Shown here in pieces: positions 55,296 to 63,594 of a DNA stretch of 64,000 bases. The DNA is from Hymenobacter crusticola (lineage in GTDB: Bacteria > Bacteroidota > Bacteroidia > Cytophagales > Hymenobacteraceae): NCBI RefSeq assembly GCF_002154225.1, contig NZ_MTSE01000002.1, positions 248,001 through 312,000 of the forward strand. The letters run 5' to 3'. The number at the start of each line of letters is the position of its first letter. Position 1 is the stretch's first letter. The notes below the pieces were generated by a model. It had not been told where the DNA came from. It searched no databases and worked only from the letters and a program-made list of their open reading frames with translations. The translations under genes were made by a program, and so were the position numbers.

Positions 55296-55385
55296 GCACG
55301 CCATGCTGAGCTTGTCGAAGCATCTCGCTTCCTGACTTCTGCTGCGGAGCGAGCGAGATGCTTCGACAAGCTCAGCATGACGTGC
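55296..55385. repeat. REP-like inverted repeat (CTGAGCTTGTCGAAG type)
   Basis: Arms of 34 bases (55296-55329 and 55352-55385; left arm begins GCACGCCATGCTGAGCTTGT) differ at one position. It lies between the GH10 and GH3 genes. The core CTGAGCTTG is shared with 41040-41145 and recalls the dispersed repeats that many Bacteroidota and other bacteria carry between genes. Confidence 0.85.
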
Positions 55386-55411
55386 CTTTTTGCTTTCTAA
55401 CTTCTACTCGA

Positions 55412-57658
55412 ATGCCTTTGCCTTCTTCTAAACGCCTATTCTTTTCTTTCTTGCTACTCTCGGTCAGCGCCTCTGCTTTCGCGCAACAGCAACCTAGCTC
55501 TGCGGCCATCGAGCAAAAGGTAACGACCTTGCTGCAGCAAATGACGCTGGAAGAAAAGGTAGGGCAGCTGAACCAGTACTCCGGCCGCGAGCTGACTGGG
55601 CCGGCGAGCAACCGTAAGAACGATCTGCTCAACAGCATTCGGAGCGGGCAAGTGGGTTCTATGTTGAACGTGAAGGGCGTGAAGGATACGCGTGACATCC
55701 AGGCGGAAGCCTTGAAGTCGCGCTTGAAGATTCCGCTGCTGTTCAGTCTCGATGTTATTCACGGCTACAAAACGGTTTTTCCAGTGCCGCTGGCCGAAGC
55801 CGCTAGCTGGGACATGGCTGCTATTCGGCTCAGCGCGCACGTAGCGGCCAAGGAAGCCGCCGCCTCGGGCATCCACTGGACGTTTGCGCCAATGGTGGAT
55901 GTGGGCCGCGACCCGCGCTGGGGCCGCGTGATGGAAGGAGCAGGGGAGGATACCTACCTAGGTTCGCAAATTGCCAAAGCTAGGGTGCTCGGTTTTCAGG
56001 GCGAGAAGCTAGGGGGGACGGATGCGGTACTAGCCTGCGCCAAGCACTTCGCAGCCTACGGCGCCGCCATTGCCGGCCGCGACTACAACGCAGTCGACCT
56101 AAGCCCACAGCAGCTTTGGGAAACGTACCTGCCGCCCTTCAAAGCCGCTGTAGAAGCCGGCGCGGCCACCTTCATGAACTCGTTTAACACCCTGAATGGC
56201 ATCCCCGCCACGGGTAATAGCTACTTGCAGCGCGACATTCTGAAAGGCCAGTGGCAGTTCTCGGGCTTCGTGGTGTCTGACTGGGGCTCGATCGGGGAGA
56301 TGGTACCGTGGGGATACGCCCAAAACCCAGCTGACGCCGCGCAAAAAGCCATTACCGCCGGCAGCGACATGGACATGGAAAGCGACGCGTATCATCAGAA
56401 TTTAGCGCAGAGCGTGAAAGCGAGCAAGGTAGAAGTAGCTCAAGTAGACGACGCCGTACGCCGCATTCTGCGCAAGAAGTTTGAGCTAGGCCTGTTCGAC
56501 GACCCCTACAAGTTTTCGGACCTTAAGCGCGAGCAGAAGGTGCTGAACGACCCACAGAACCGCGTGGCCGCCCGGCAGATGGCGCAGAAGTCGATGGTGC
56601 TGCTAAAGAATGAAAAGAACGCGCTGCCTCTCAGCAAGCAGCTACGCAAAATTGCCCTCATTGGTCCGCTAGCGCAATCGAAGCGCGACCTAGATGGCGG
56701 TTGGACGGTGCTGGCCGACACCACCGAAATCGTCTCCATCTACGAAGGCTTGACCAAGCGGGCCGGTACAAACACGCAAGTAAGCTACGTAAAAGGCTGC
56801 GCCGTGACCGGCGACTCGCGCCAGGGCTTTGTCGCGGCCGTGGAAGCCGCCAAGCAAGCCGACGTGGTGGTGCTGACTGTGGGCGAAACATGGGAGATGA
56901 CCGGCGAGGCGAAGTCGAGGACCGATATTCATCTGCCGGGCGTGCAGGAAGAGCTGTTCAAAGCCCTGAAGGCAACTGGCAAGCCTGTGGTGGTAGTGGT
57001 GCTAGCGGGCCGGCCACTGATTTTCAACACCATTGCCGATTCGGCCGATGCTATTCTGTACGCGTGGTGGCCCGGCTCAGAAGGCGGCAATGCCCTGGCC
57101 AACGTGCTCTACGGCGACTATAACCCCGCCGGTAAGCTGCCCGCGTCGTTTCCACGCGCGGTGGGCCAAATTCCGATTCCGTACACCCAATACAGTACCG
57201 GCCGCCCCGTCACCAAACCCGGCCAGATTAAGTATAAGTCGGCTTACATCGATGAGCTGAACACGCCGCGCTACGCCTTCGGCTACGGGCTGAGCTACAC
57301 TACCTTTCGCTACGCCGACCTGAAAATTAGCCGCCCAACGATGACAGCCGCTGAGTCTATTCAGGTACAATTCACGCTGACGAATACCGGCAAAGCGGCG
57401 GGTGAGGAAGTGGTGCAGCTTTACCTACGCGACCTAGTGGCATCCGTTGTGCGCCCACTGAAAGAGCTGAAAGACTTCCAGAAAGTGATGCTGAAGCCTG
57501 GCGAAAGCAAAATCATCACCTTCACCATCAGTAAGGAGAAGCTAGCTTTCTACAACCAGCAACTAGCGTGGGTGGCCGAACCCGGCGACTTCAATCTGAT
57601 GATCGGCAGCACCTCCGATGATATTCGGCTGGAAGGCAAGTTTGCGCTGGTACCTTAA
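55412..57658 (+). CDS. bglX: GH3 beta-glucosidase/beta-xylosidase, BglX-like
   Basis: A periplasmic GH3 enzyme of 748 residues. A signal peptide (LFFSFLLLSVSASAFAQ) precedes the N-terminal barrel with RDPRWGRVMEGAGEDTYLGS, VLACAKHFAAYGA and the nucleophile Asp in GFVVSDWGSIGE, the C-terminal domain (KSMVLLKNEKNALPLSKQ) and a fibronectin-III-like end (YTTFRYADLKISRPTM). It resembles BglX, which removes terminal beta-glucose or beta-xylose units; in this locus it probably completes xylan breakdown. An upstream in-frame start at 55358 lies inside the repeat and is unlikely. Confidence 0.93.
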   Translation: MPLPSSKRLFFSFLLLSVSASAFAQQQPSSAAIEQKVTTLLQQMTLEEKVGQLNQYSGRELTGPASNRKNDLLNSIRSGQVGSMLNVKGVKDTRDIQAEALKSRLKIPLLFSLDVIHGYKTVFPVPLAEAASWDMAAIRLSAHVAAKEAAASGIHWTFAPMVDVGRDPRWGRVMEGAGEDTYLGSQIAKARVLGFQGEKLGGTDAVLACAKHFAAYGAAIAGRDYNAVDLSPQQLWETYLPPFKAAVEAGAATFMNSFNTLNGIPATGNSYLQRDILKGQWQFSGFVVSDWGSIGEMVPWGYAQNPADAAQKAITAGSDMDMESDAYHQNLAQSVKASKVEVAQVDDAVRRILRKKFELGLFDDPYKFSDLKREQKVLNDPQNRVAARQMAQKSMVLLKNEKNALPLSKQLRKIALIGPLAQSKRDLDGGWTVLADTTEIVSIYEGLTKRAGTNTQVSYVKGCAVTGDSRQGFVAAVEAAKQADVVVLTVGETWEMTGEAKSRTDIHLPGVQEELFKALKATGKPVVVVVLAGRPLIFNTIADSADAILYAWWPGSEGGNALANVLYGDYNPAGKLPASFPRAVGQIPIPYTQYSTGRPVTKPGQIKYKSAYIDELNTPRYAFGYGLSYTTFRYADLKISRPTMTAAESIQVQFTLTNTGKAAGEEVVQLYLRDLVASVVRPLKELKDFQKVMLKPGESKIITFTISKEKLAFYNQQLAWVAEPGDFNLMIGSTSDDIRLEGKFALVP

Positions 57659-57837
57659 GCGGCATAGCCCGGACTATAAAGTTCAGACGGTTGGCAGGAA
57701 CGCCAAAATCTGATAACAACCTAAACGCTCAGGCTAGGGTAAGTAGAGACCTAGCCTAACGTGCAGGTTTTGCCAGCTTATTCCGCAGAAAACACGCTAG
57801 GTGCTTTCGTGATTGTTGTTTCCTAATCAGCTTTGTT

Positions 57838-58278
57838 ATGTCACTCAATTTTGATGATTACCAGCGCGACGCTAATAATTGGTTGAAGACAGTAGCCCGG
57901 CACCTCGTAATGGAGCGTGAGCCGGCTGGACGTATTTTTCGGGCTGTACTGCACGCCTTGCGCGACCGAATCCCGGCCGAAGAAGCGGTGCACCTAGGTT
58001 CGCAACTGCCCATTATCTGGAAGGGCATTTACTTCGACGGGTTCAAGATCCGGCCTGTGCCCATCAACATCCGCACGCGGCAAGAGTGGCTGGATTTCAT
58101 CCGCACCTATGACAACCGCGCAAACGTGGTTGATTTCCCCTCCGACGACGAAGCGCAAAAGTCCTTCTCAGCCGTGATGCACGCCTTGCAGGAGCTGCTA
58201 ACCGAAGGACAATATAACCAGCTGCACCACATGCTCCACGACTCCATTAAAGAGTTAATCGAGCCGCAGGGAGTGTAG
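57838..58278 (+). CDS. DUF2267 family protein
   Basis: A 146-residue helical protein of the DUF2267 type: EPAGRIFRAVLHALRDRIPA followed by EEAVHLGSQLPIIWKGIYFD (the L-x-x-Q-L-P-x-x-x-x-G-x-Y-x-x-W pattern) and a second helical repeat. The function of this family is unknown. It follows a 179-base gap after the polysaccharide locus. Confidence 0.88.
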   Translation: MSLNFDDYQRDANNWLKTVARHLVMEREPAGRIFRAVLHALRDRIPAEEAVHLGSQLPIIWKGIYFDGFKIRPVPINIRTRQEWLDFIRTYDNRANVVDFPSDDEAQKSFSAVMHALQELLTEGQYNQLHHMLHDSIKELIEPQGV

Positions 58279-58285
58279 GATTTGC

Positions 58286-58326
58286 TGCCGCCTAGCTTTG
58301 GTAAGCATGCTAAAAGCTAGGCGGCA
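58286..58326. terminator. Hairpin between DUF2267 and DUF4268 genes
   Basis: TGCCGCCTAGCTTT (58286-58299) pairs perfectly with AAAGCTAGGCGGCA (58313-58326) across a 13-base loop, between convergent stop codons. Confidence 0.75.
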
Positions 58327-58333
58327 ACGAGTA

Positions 58334-58795
58334 TCACCGCAATTCATCGAACGCGTACTGGGCATTGCTCCAAAATTCATCCAGCGCGATCATACGTGGT
58401 TTGAAAAAAGAAATCAACTGCGGCCAGTCGTCGCGGCTGAATAAGTTGACGGGCTCTAGGGCTTTGTAGATACGAGCCAGGGGCTGACCATTAGCGTCTG
58501 TGGCCTCTGGCTCCCACTGCCAATTTTCGCCCAGACTTTCGTGTAGCATACTCCTTAGAGCCACAAACTGCTCGAAGAACAACGCCCGGATGTCCGCGTC
58601 AGGGTGGGTCAGCTCGATGCCGATGGTCGCACGCCGGCCATCAGCCTGCATCCGAAAATACACGTGTTTGAGGCCAGTCTTATAATTGATCCAGTTGGTC
58701 GGCATGCCTTCCGCCGATGGTACCGGGGCCATGTACTGCCCAAACGTCGTCCAGAACGCTTGGCGCAACTGCGAAACCTCCGCTTTGCTATACAT
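58334..58795 (-). CDS. DUF4268 family protein
   Basis: A 153-residue protein whose pattern fits DUF4268: FWTTFGQYMAPVPSAEGMPT followed by WINYKTGLKHVYFRMQADGR (conserved near the start), IGIELTHPDADIRALFFEQF, the charged middle with WQWEPEATDANGQPLARI and the end WPQLISFFKPRMIALDEFW. The domain is also found joined to restriction-modification or nuclease proteins, but here it stands alone. Function unknown. Confidence 0.85.
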   Translation of the reverse strand: MYSKAEVSQLRQAFWTTFGQYMAPVPSAEGMPTNWINYKTGLKHVYFRMQADGRRATIGIELTHPDADIRALFFEQFVALRSMLHESLGENWQWEPEATDANGQPLARIYKALEPVNLFSRDDWPQLISFFKPRMIALDEFWSNAQYAFDELR

Positions 58796-58816
58796 ACTGA
58801 TGAAGGGTTGCGTTGG

Positions 58817-59803
58817 CTAACCTAGCGTTTCGGCTAGCTCCGTTATTTCCTGCCGCGCAGTTTGCACCGCTGGCTCTTGCCCAAACTCCTTTTCTACCCA
58901 CCGCGTGAAGCCTACAATTAGCGTGACTACCGCTTGCCGGCTGCTGCCATCTGACGAGGAAGCGGAAGGGGCCTGCGTAGTGGGAAAAGCGGCTTCCATG
59001 CCAAGCGTGCCGAGCACATCAGACACGAAAGCTAGTGCGCAAACGTGCATGGCTTGGTAGAGCAATACCAGTTCAGGCAGCGTTAGCGGTAGGCGCTCGG
59101 TAGGCTGCACAGCAGCAAGGCGCGTGGTCAGGGCATCAGCCTCATCGGCGGGCAAGGCAGTGAGGCGCGGCAGCGCTTGTAAGAACGGGTGGCTCGATTG
59201 CGTGTGTCGCAACTCATGTACCAGCAGCAACGCCAAGCGAAGCAGTTGCAAGTGCCCATCATCGAAACCTAGGCTGACTACCGCTGGGAGCTGTGGGCGG
59301 AGCGAATCAGCATGTTGCTCGAACACAGTGCGCAACTGCTGTGCCCGCCGGTGCAGAGGCGCCAAGGCTGCTGCCCCACTCGGGCCGACCAGATGTTGCT
59401 CAAGAGCCTGCCGTAGCTGCTGACCGAGGGCTTGGCAATACTCCAGCAACGTGCGCAGCTGTACCTCGTCGATCTGCATTTGGTGCTGCACAAAAGCTAG
59501 CACCGGCGTAGCTAGGGGGCTTTCGAGGCAGAGCTGCCCTACCACAACAAAATCGAACAGGCGCAGTGGGCGCTCGATGAGCAGGCGCTGCAAGGCCGGC
59601 GTCGAGTCAATGGCGTTAAGCTCCTGAACAGCGGCAGCGTCCAGACCGGTAAGCGCCGTTACGTGCTGGGCTACCACATCGGTCGGATGGCTGAACAAAT
59701 GCGTGCAAGCCATGCCAAGTAGCGACATGCACGGTGCTAGGTGCGAATAAGCGTCGGCAGGAAGCTGCTGGAGAGAAGCTTCTGGGTTGTTAGCGGAAAA
59801 CAT
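58817..59803 (-). CDS. Leu/Gln-rich helical protein of unknown function
   Basis: A 328-residue, all-helical, Leu/Gln/Ala-rich protein with no signal peptide, no membrane helix and no domain that I recognise. Helical blocks around HLVGPSGAAALAPLHRRAQQ and LRTVFEQHADSLRPQLPAVV suggest a scaffold or repeat fold. It lies 21 bases upstream of the DUF4268 gene on the same strand, so the two are probably co-transcribed. Confidence 0.65.
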   Translation of the reverse strand: MFSANNPEASLQQLPADAYSHLAPCMSLLGMACTHLFSHPTDVVAQHVTALTGLDAAAVQELNAIDSTPALQRLLIERPLRLFDFVVVGQLCLESPLATPVLAFVQHQMQIDEVQLRTLLEYCQALGQQLRQALEQHLVGPSGAAALAPLHRRAQQLRTVFEQHADSLRPQLPAVVSLGFDDGHLQLLRLALLLVHELRHTQSSHPFLQALPRLTALPADEADALTTRLAAVQPTERLPLTLPELVLLYQAMHVCALAFVSDVLGTLGMEAAFPTTQAPSASSSDGSSRQAVVTLIVGFTRWVEKEFGQEPAVQTARQEITELAETLG

Positions 59804-60100
59804 GGCCGCAAAGGTCGGAAATCAAGTTGCAAAGAGCGAGCACAGCCTTAAATGTTGTGTACTTAGCTTGCATATGATATCTGAAGCGAATGAGAAACTT
59901 GAATGCATTACTACAGTTAGCAACACAGGTTCTTCGCTTTGCTGCGAATACTATATGAACTATTAGTAACTGGTCTATGCTAATTTTGTTAGCAAATAAC
60001 GGATAAGGTGACTTTGAGCGGATAATTTTGCTAAAAAAACGGAGCTTTTTCCTAAGCAAAAGCGTTACCTTTATCCAACGTCCTATCTGAATATAGACTC
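59804..60100. other. Divergent intergenic region upstream of ruvB
   Basis: About 300 AT-rich bases between the 58817-59803 gene (minus) and ruvB (plus). Perfect TAATTTTG boxes on the plus strand at 59981-59988 and 60023-60030, and TACCTTTA at 60066-60073, are candidate ruvB promoter elements; none has a good TTG at the right distance. A GCTAATTTTGTTAGC hairpin overlaps the first. Confidence 0.4.
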
Positions 60101-61147
60101 ATGCGCGAACCTTTTCTGACTGGCGGCGACGACCATATGAATCCCTCCGAAAAGGAGATTGACAAGGCGCTCCGCCCGCTAAGCTTCGATGACTTTGCGG
60201 GTCAGGCCAAAATTGTAGACAACCTGAAGGTGTTCGTAGCGGCAGCCAAGCAGCGCGGCGATGCCCTCGACCACGTTCTACTGCACGGGCCTCCCGGCCT
60301 CGGCAAAACCACGCTTTCACATATTATTGCCAACGAGCTAGGTGCTGGCATTAAGATGACCAGCGGCCCGGTACTGGATAAGCCTTCTGACCTAGCTGGC
60401 TTGCTCACCAACCTCGATCCGCACGACGTACTGTTCATCGACGAGATTCACCGCCTGAACCCCGTGGTGGAAGAATACTTGTACTCGGCCATGGAGGACT
60501 ATCGCATCGACATCATGCTCGACTCGGGTCCGAATGCGCGCTCAGTGCAGATTAACCTGAGCCCTTTCACGCTTATTGGCGCTACCACACGCTCCGGCTT
60601 GCTGACCTCGCCATTGCGGGCGCGCTTCGGCATCAATGCACGCTTGGAGTACTACGATTCGAAACTGCTCACTGACATTGTGCAGCGTTCGTCGGAAATC
60701 CTAGGCACGCCGATTTACGAAGATGCCGCCTTTGAAATCGCACGCCGCTCGCGGGGCACACCGCGTATCGCCAACAACCTGCTGCGCCGCACCCGTGACT
60801 TTGCCCAGATTCGGGGCACCGGCACCATCACGGTTGATATTGCGCAGTTTGCCCTGAACGCCCTCGACGTCGACCACCACGGCCTCGACGACATGGACAA
60901 ACGCATCCTGACCACCATCATAGACAAGTTCAAAGGTGGTCCGGTGGGTATCAGTACCATTGCCACGGCTTGCGGCGAAGAAGCCGAAACCATTGAGGAA
61001 GTGTACGAGCCGTTCCTGATTCAGGAGGGCTACCTTAAGCGTACTTCCCGCGGCCGTGAGGCGACGGAAGCCGCTTATCAGCACCTAGGTAAGACGATGC
61101 CCCAGCACCTGCGTGGCAACACGGCCACCGGCGAGCTGTTTAGCTAG
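60101..61147 (+). CDS. ruvB: Holliday junction branch migration ATPase RuvB
   Basis: The motor of the RuvAB complex that drives branch migration in recombination. The N-terminal [20 protein letters not shown], Walker [21 protein letters not shown], Walker [21 protein letters not shown], sensor [20 protein letters not shown] and the C-terminal winged helix ([20 protein letters not shown]) are diagnostic. Length 348 is normal. A terminator follows. Confidence 0.98.
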   Translation: MREPFLTGGDDHMNPSEKEIDKALRPLSFDDFAGQAKIVDNLKVFVAAAKQRGDALDHVLLHGPPGLGKTTLSHIIANELGAGIKMTSGPVLDKPSDLAGLLTNLDPHDVLFIDEIHRLNPVVEEYLYSAMEDYRIDIMLDSGPNARSVQINLSPFTLIGATTRSGLLTSPLRARFGINARLEYYDSKLLTDIVQRSSEILGTPIYEDAAFEIARRSRGTPRIANNLLRRTRDFAQIRGTGTITVDIAQFALNALDVDHHGLDDMDKRILTTIIDKFKGGPVGISTIATACGEEAETIEEVYEPFLIQEGYLKRTSRGREATEAAYQHLGKTMPQHLRGNTATGELFS

Positions 61148-61173
61148 GTTTTCGAATTTACAGCCGATTATGC

Positions 61174-61211
61174 AAGCGGCGTCAAGCAGAATTATCTGCT
61201 TGACGCCGCTT
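61174..61211 (+). terminator. Terminator of ruvB
   Basis: Perfect 16-base stem AAGCGGCGTCAAGCAG / CTGCTTGACGCCGCTT with a 6-base loop, followed by TGTTTTT. Confidence 0.9.
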
Positions 61212-61389
61212 TGTTTTTCGAATAACCATTCTGACTATTAGTAAGTTAAAAGCTAGGTTTTTAATAATGTCTGCTTTAAATTGAATAGAACAATGCTACC
61301 AAACAGCGCGCAGAAAGTAGCGCTATGCTACTAATGGTAGCGCAAACACGAATGTTACAAATAAGAGACCCTATTTTAAAAGAAGAATT

Positions 61390-62028
61390 ATGAGTACTCA
61401 CGTTAACAAAACACAAAAAAGCAAGAGCCAACCGGCGGCACATGCTGTTTCGCAGAGAAAAAGTGGTGACAGGACTACTGCTCATCTTGTGAATAACCGT
61501 CCTGAAGCAATCGTGCAAAGGAAACTGCAAGAGATAACCAATAGCAGGCGGCAAACTATGCAGTTGAAAAATGAGCAGAAGGTAGTTGCCAAAGGTGCTC
61601 AGCCTAAAGGGACAATTCAGCGCGTGCTGACAGCAAATGAGTTGCAAGAATGGGCTTCCGTTCCAGAGGCAGAATATGATTGGATGGATGATGCCGAGAA
61701 GGAGCAAATGGGAAGATATAAGTCAACCAGAGCTGATCAGGCAGAACAGAATAGAAAGTGGACGGCAGCTTTGAACTCACGCGTACGAGGAACCAGGTGT
61801 GTTTCCTGGGACTTCGGCGGGAAAAACTACCATGTTAATCTAGCGTTAGGAGAATACCACATTACTGAGGAGGCATCGCCCAAGATTCATTATTTCTTCA
61901 GCGGATTTGGAGAAGATATAATGGATAAGACAAGCGGGAATAAGGGTAAAGACGATAGACTTTTTTCTGCGCTGCCAAGTGACGTCCAACTCTTCATAAA
62001 GAGCAATTTTGCCGCACTTCTGCTTTAA
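61390..62028 (+). CDS. Orphan protein with an eCIS/toxin-cargo-like N-terminus
   Basis: A 212-residue soluble protein with no signal peptide. The first 80 residues are basic and disordered-looking and carry NRPEAIVQRKLQEITN at about 36-51, a second short QL block and a final TIQRVLT motif near 75-81. From memory, this R-P-E-A-x-x-Q-R-K-L-Q pattern is typical of Bacteroidota proteins with DUF4157 and other extracellular contractile injection system cargo. The C-terminal 130 residues (WASVPEAEYDWMDDAEKEQM, WDFGGKNYHVNLALGEYHIT, YFFSGFGEDIMDKT) match nothing I know and could be a toxin or effector domain. The gene is AT-rich beside its neighbours and stands alone, so it may be a recent arrival. 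Confidence 0.7.
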   Translation: MSTHVNKTQKSKSQPAAHAVSQRKSGDRTTAHLVNNRPEAIVQRKLQEITNSRRQTMQLKNEQKVVAKGAQPKGTIQRVLTANELQEWASVPEAEYDWMDDAEKEQMGRYKSTRADQAEQNRKWTAALNSRVRGTRCVSWDFGGKNYHVNLALGEYHITEEASPKIHYFFSGFGEDIMDKTSGNKGKDDRLFSALPSDVQLFIKSNFAALLL

Positions 62029-62197
62029 ATGCTCACCTAAAAAAACAAGCGTCATGCGCACGAGTGCGCTAGCTGCAGGCGGTAGTACCTAGGCCGGAAA
62101 AGCCAGCAATTGCTAGCAATAGTTGGAACGCTCTGCCACCGGCGGAGCGTTCGGGCTTTTCAGACGTACTTTGTGCGCGTCTAGCCATGCAATTACA

Positions 62198-63157
62198 ATG
62201 CTTCCTACTGCTCATTATACTGCCTTCATCAAGCGCCGGGCGGCGGAGCTAGGCTTCATGTACTGCGGCATCTCGAAGGCGGAGTTCTTGGAAGAAGAAG
62301 CGCCTCGCCTCGAAAACTGGCTCAACCAGAACATGCACGGCAAGATGGCCTACATGGCCAACCACTTCGACAAGCGCCTCGACCCGCGCCTGTTGGTGGA
62401 AGGAGCTAGGTCGGTAATTTCGTTGCTGCTCAACTATTATCCGCCGGAAGAAAGCCAGCAGCCCGACGACACCTTGAAGATCAGTAAGTACGCCTACGGC
62501 AAGGATTACCACTTCGTCATCAAAGACAAGCTAAAAACGTTGCTAGCTGATATGCAGGCGGAAATAGGGGAGGTAGGCGGCCGCGTGTTTGTCGATTCGG
62601 CGCCGGTGATGGATAAGGTATGGGCCAAGAAAAGCGGCCTAGGTTGGGTAGGAAAAAACTCCAACCTCATCCGACCCGGCACCGGTAGCTTCTTCTTTAT
62701 TGCCGAGTTAATTGTAGACGTAGATCTAGAGTACGATGGTCCCATTAAAGACTACTGTGGCACTTGCACCAAGTGTATGGATGCTTGCCCCACCGATGCC
62801 ATTTCGGCACCCTACGTGGTCGACGGCAGCAAGTGCATTAGTTACTTCACCATCGAGCTAAAGGACCAAATTCCGAGAGAAGTAGATGGTAAGTTAGGAA
62901 ACTGGGTCTTCGGCTGCGACATCTGCCAAGATGTATGCCCCTGGAACCGCTTTGCCAAAGCGCACCAAGAGCCGCAATTTAATCCGCACCCAGAACTGAA
63001 AAACCTAGGTCGCGCCGACTGGGAGGAAATCACACACGAGCTGTTCTCGGAGCTATTCCGGCAATCAGCGGTGAAGCGGACGGGTTATGCCGGGCTTACG
63101 CGCAATATTCAGTTTGTAACGGAAGGTGCGCCGCTCGCGCAACCTCCCGACCTATAA
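62198..63157 (+). CDS. queG: Epoxyqueuosine reductase QueG
   Basis: The last enzyme of queuosine tRNA modification; it uses cobalamin and iron-sulfur clusters to reduce epoxyqueuosine. The DUF1730 N-terminal part ([20 protein letters not shown], then [16 protein letters not shown]) and two ferredoxin-like cluster motifs ([20 protein letters not shown] near residue 190 and [20 protein letters not shown] near 250) are clear. I chose the ATG at 62198, which opens the conserved protein; the frame is open to 62123. A strong hairpin follows the stop codon. Confidence 0.96.
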   Translation: MLPTAHYTAFIKRRAAELGFMYCGISKAEFLEEEAPRLENWLNQNMHGKMAYMANHFDKRLDPRLLVEGARSVISLLLNYYPPEESQQPDDTLKISKYAYGKDYHFVIKDKLKTLLADMQAEIGEVGGRVFVDSAPVMDKVWAKKSGLGWVGKNSNLIRPGTGSFFFIAELIVDVDLEYDGPIKDYCGTCTKCMDACPTDAISAPYVVDGSKCISYFTIELKDQIPREVDGKLGNWVFGCDICQDVCPWNRFAKAHQEPQFNPHPELKNLGRADWEEITHELFSELFRQSAVKRTGYAGLTRNIQFVTEGAPLAQPPDL

Positions 63158-63215
63158 AGACCCTTTACGAACAACGGCCACCACATTCGTGGCGGCCGTT
63201 GTTCGTAAAGGGTCT
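63158..63215. terminator. Bidirectional hairpin after queG
   Basis: Perfect 22-base arms (AGACCCTTTACGAACAACGG and CC, 63158-63179; complement 63194-63215) with an inner CCAC/GTGG stem and a short loop. It lies one base after the queG stop codon and 12 bases before the stop codon of the convergent small gene. Confidence 0.85.
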
Positions 63216-63226
63216 GGAAATAAAAG

Positions 63227-63415
63227 CTACGCTAATTGGGTAAACACTCGGTTTAGAATACGTCGGTAGCTTTTAGCAAATTGTTCGTAGCACCATGCTT
63301 TGAACTGGAAAAGTTCGTCGGGAACAAGCTGGCGCAAAGCTTTGCGTAACTCTTTCTCAAAGAGTATCTTATCAAAGCTTACTTTTACAAGGATGGTCTT
63401 CGCATACTCCAACAT
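63227..63415 (-). CDS. Small conserved Bacteroidota protein (62 residues)
   Basis: The pattern MLEYAKTILVKVSFDKILFE followed by KELRKALRQLVPDELFQFKA and WC is one I recall from many Bacteroidota genomes as a 60-70 residue hypothetical protein. It is helical with a conserved WC pair and basic ends, without signal or membrane helix. Function unknown. Confidence 0.75.
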   Translation of the reverse strand: MLEYAKTILVKVSFDKILFEKELRKALRQLVPDELFQFKAWCYEQFAKSYRRILNRVFTQLA

Positions 63416-63540
63416 CTCAGCAATCTGTTTTCAAGGTGGGTGGGAAAAATGGGGGTGGAACGCCTTTTATACGAATGCTTTAAAGAAAGGATGCAGGTCG
63501 CTAACAAACAGGCGTTAGTTGTGCGAATGCACATACAAGA

Positions 63541-63569
63541 AAAAAGGCTGCTCACTGAGCAGCCTTTTT
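63541..63569 (-). terminator. Terminator of the ferritin-like gene
   Basis: Perfect 14-base stem AAAAAGGCTGCTCA / TGAGCAGCCTTTTT around a single base, 25 bases beyond the stop codon; on the minus strand it ends in a T-run. Confidence 0.9.
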
Positions 63570-63594
63570 TCTTATGCAGAACATGAATAACGCG

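Noticed and set aside
63300-63518. Plus-strand frame of 72 residues over the small conserved gene
   Set aside because: Antisense to the conserved 62-residue protein and without similarity to anything known.
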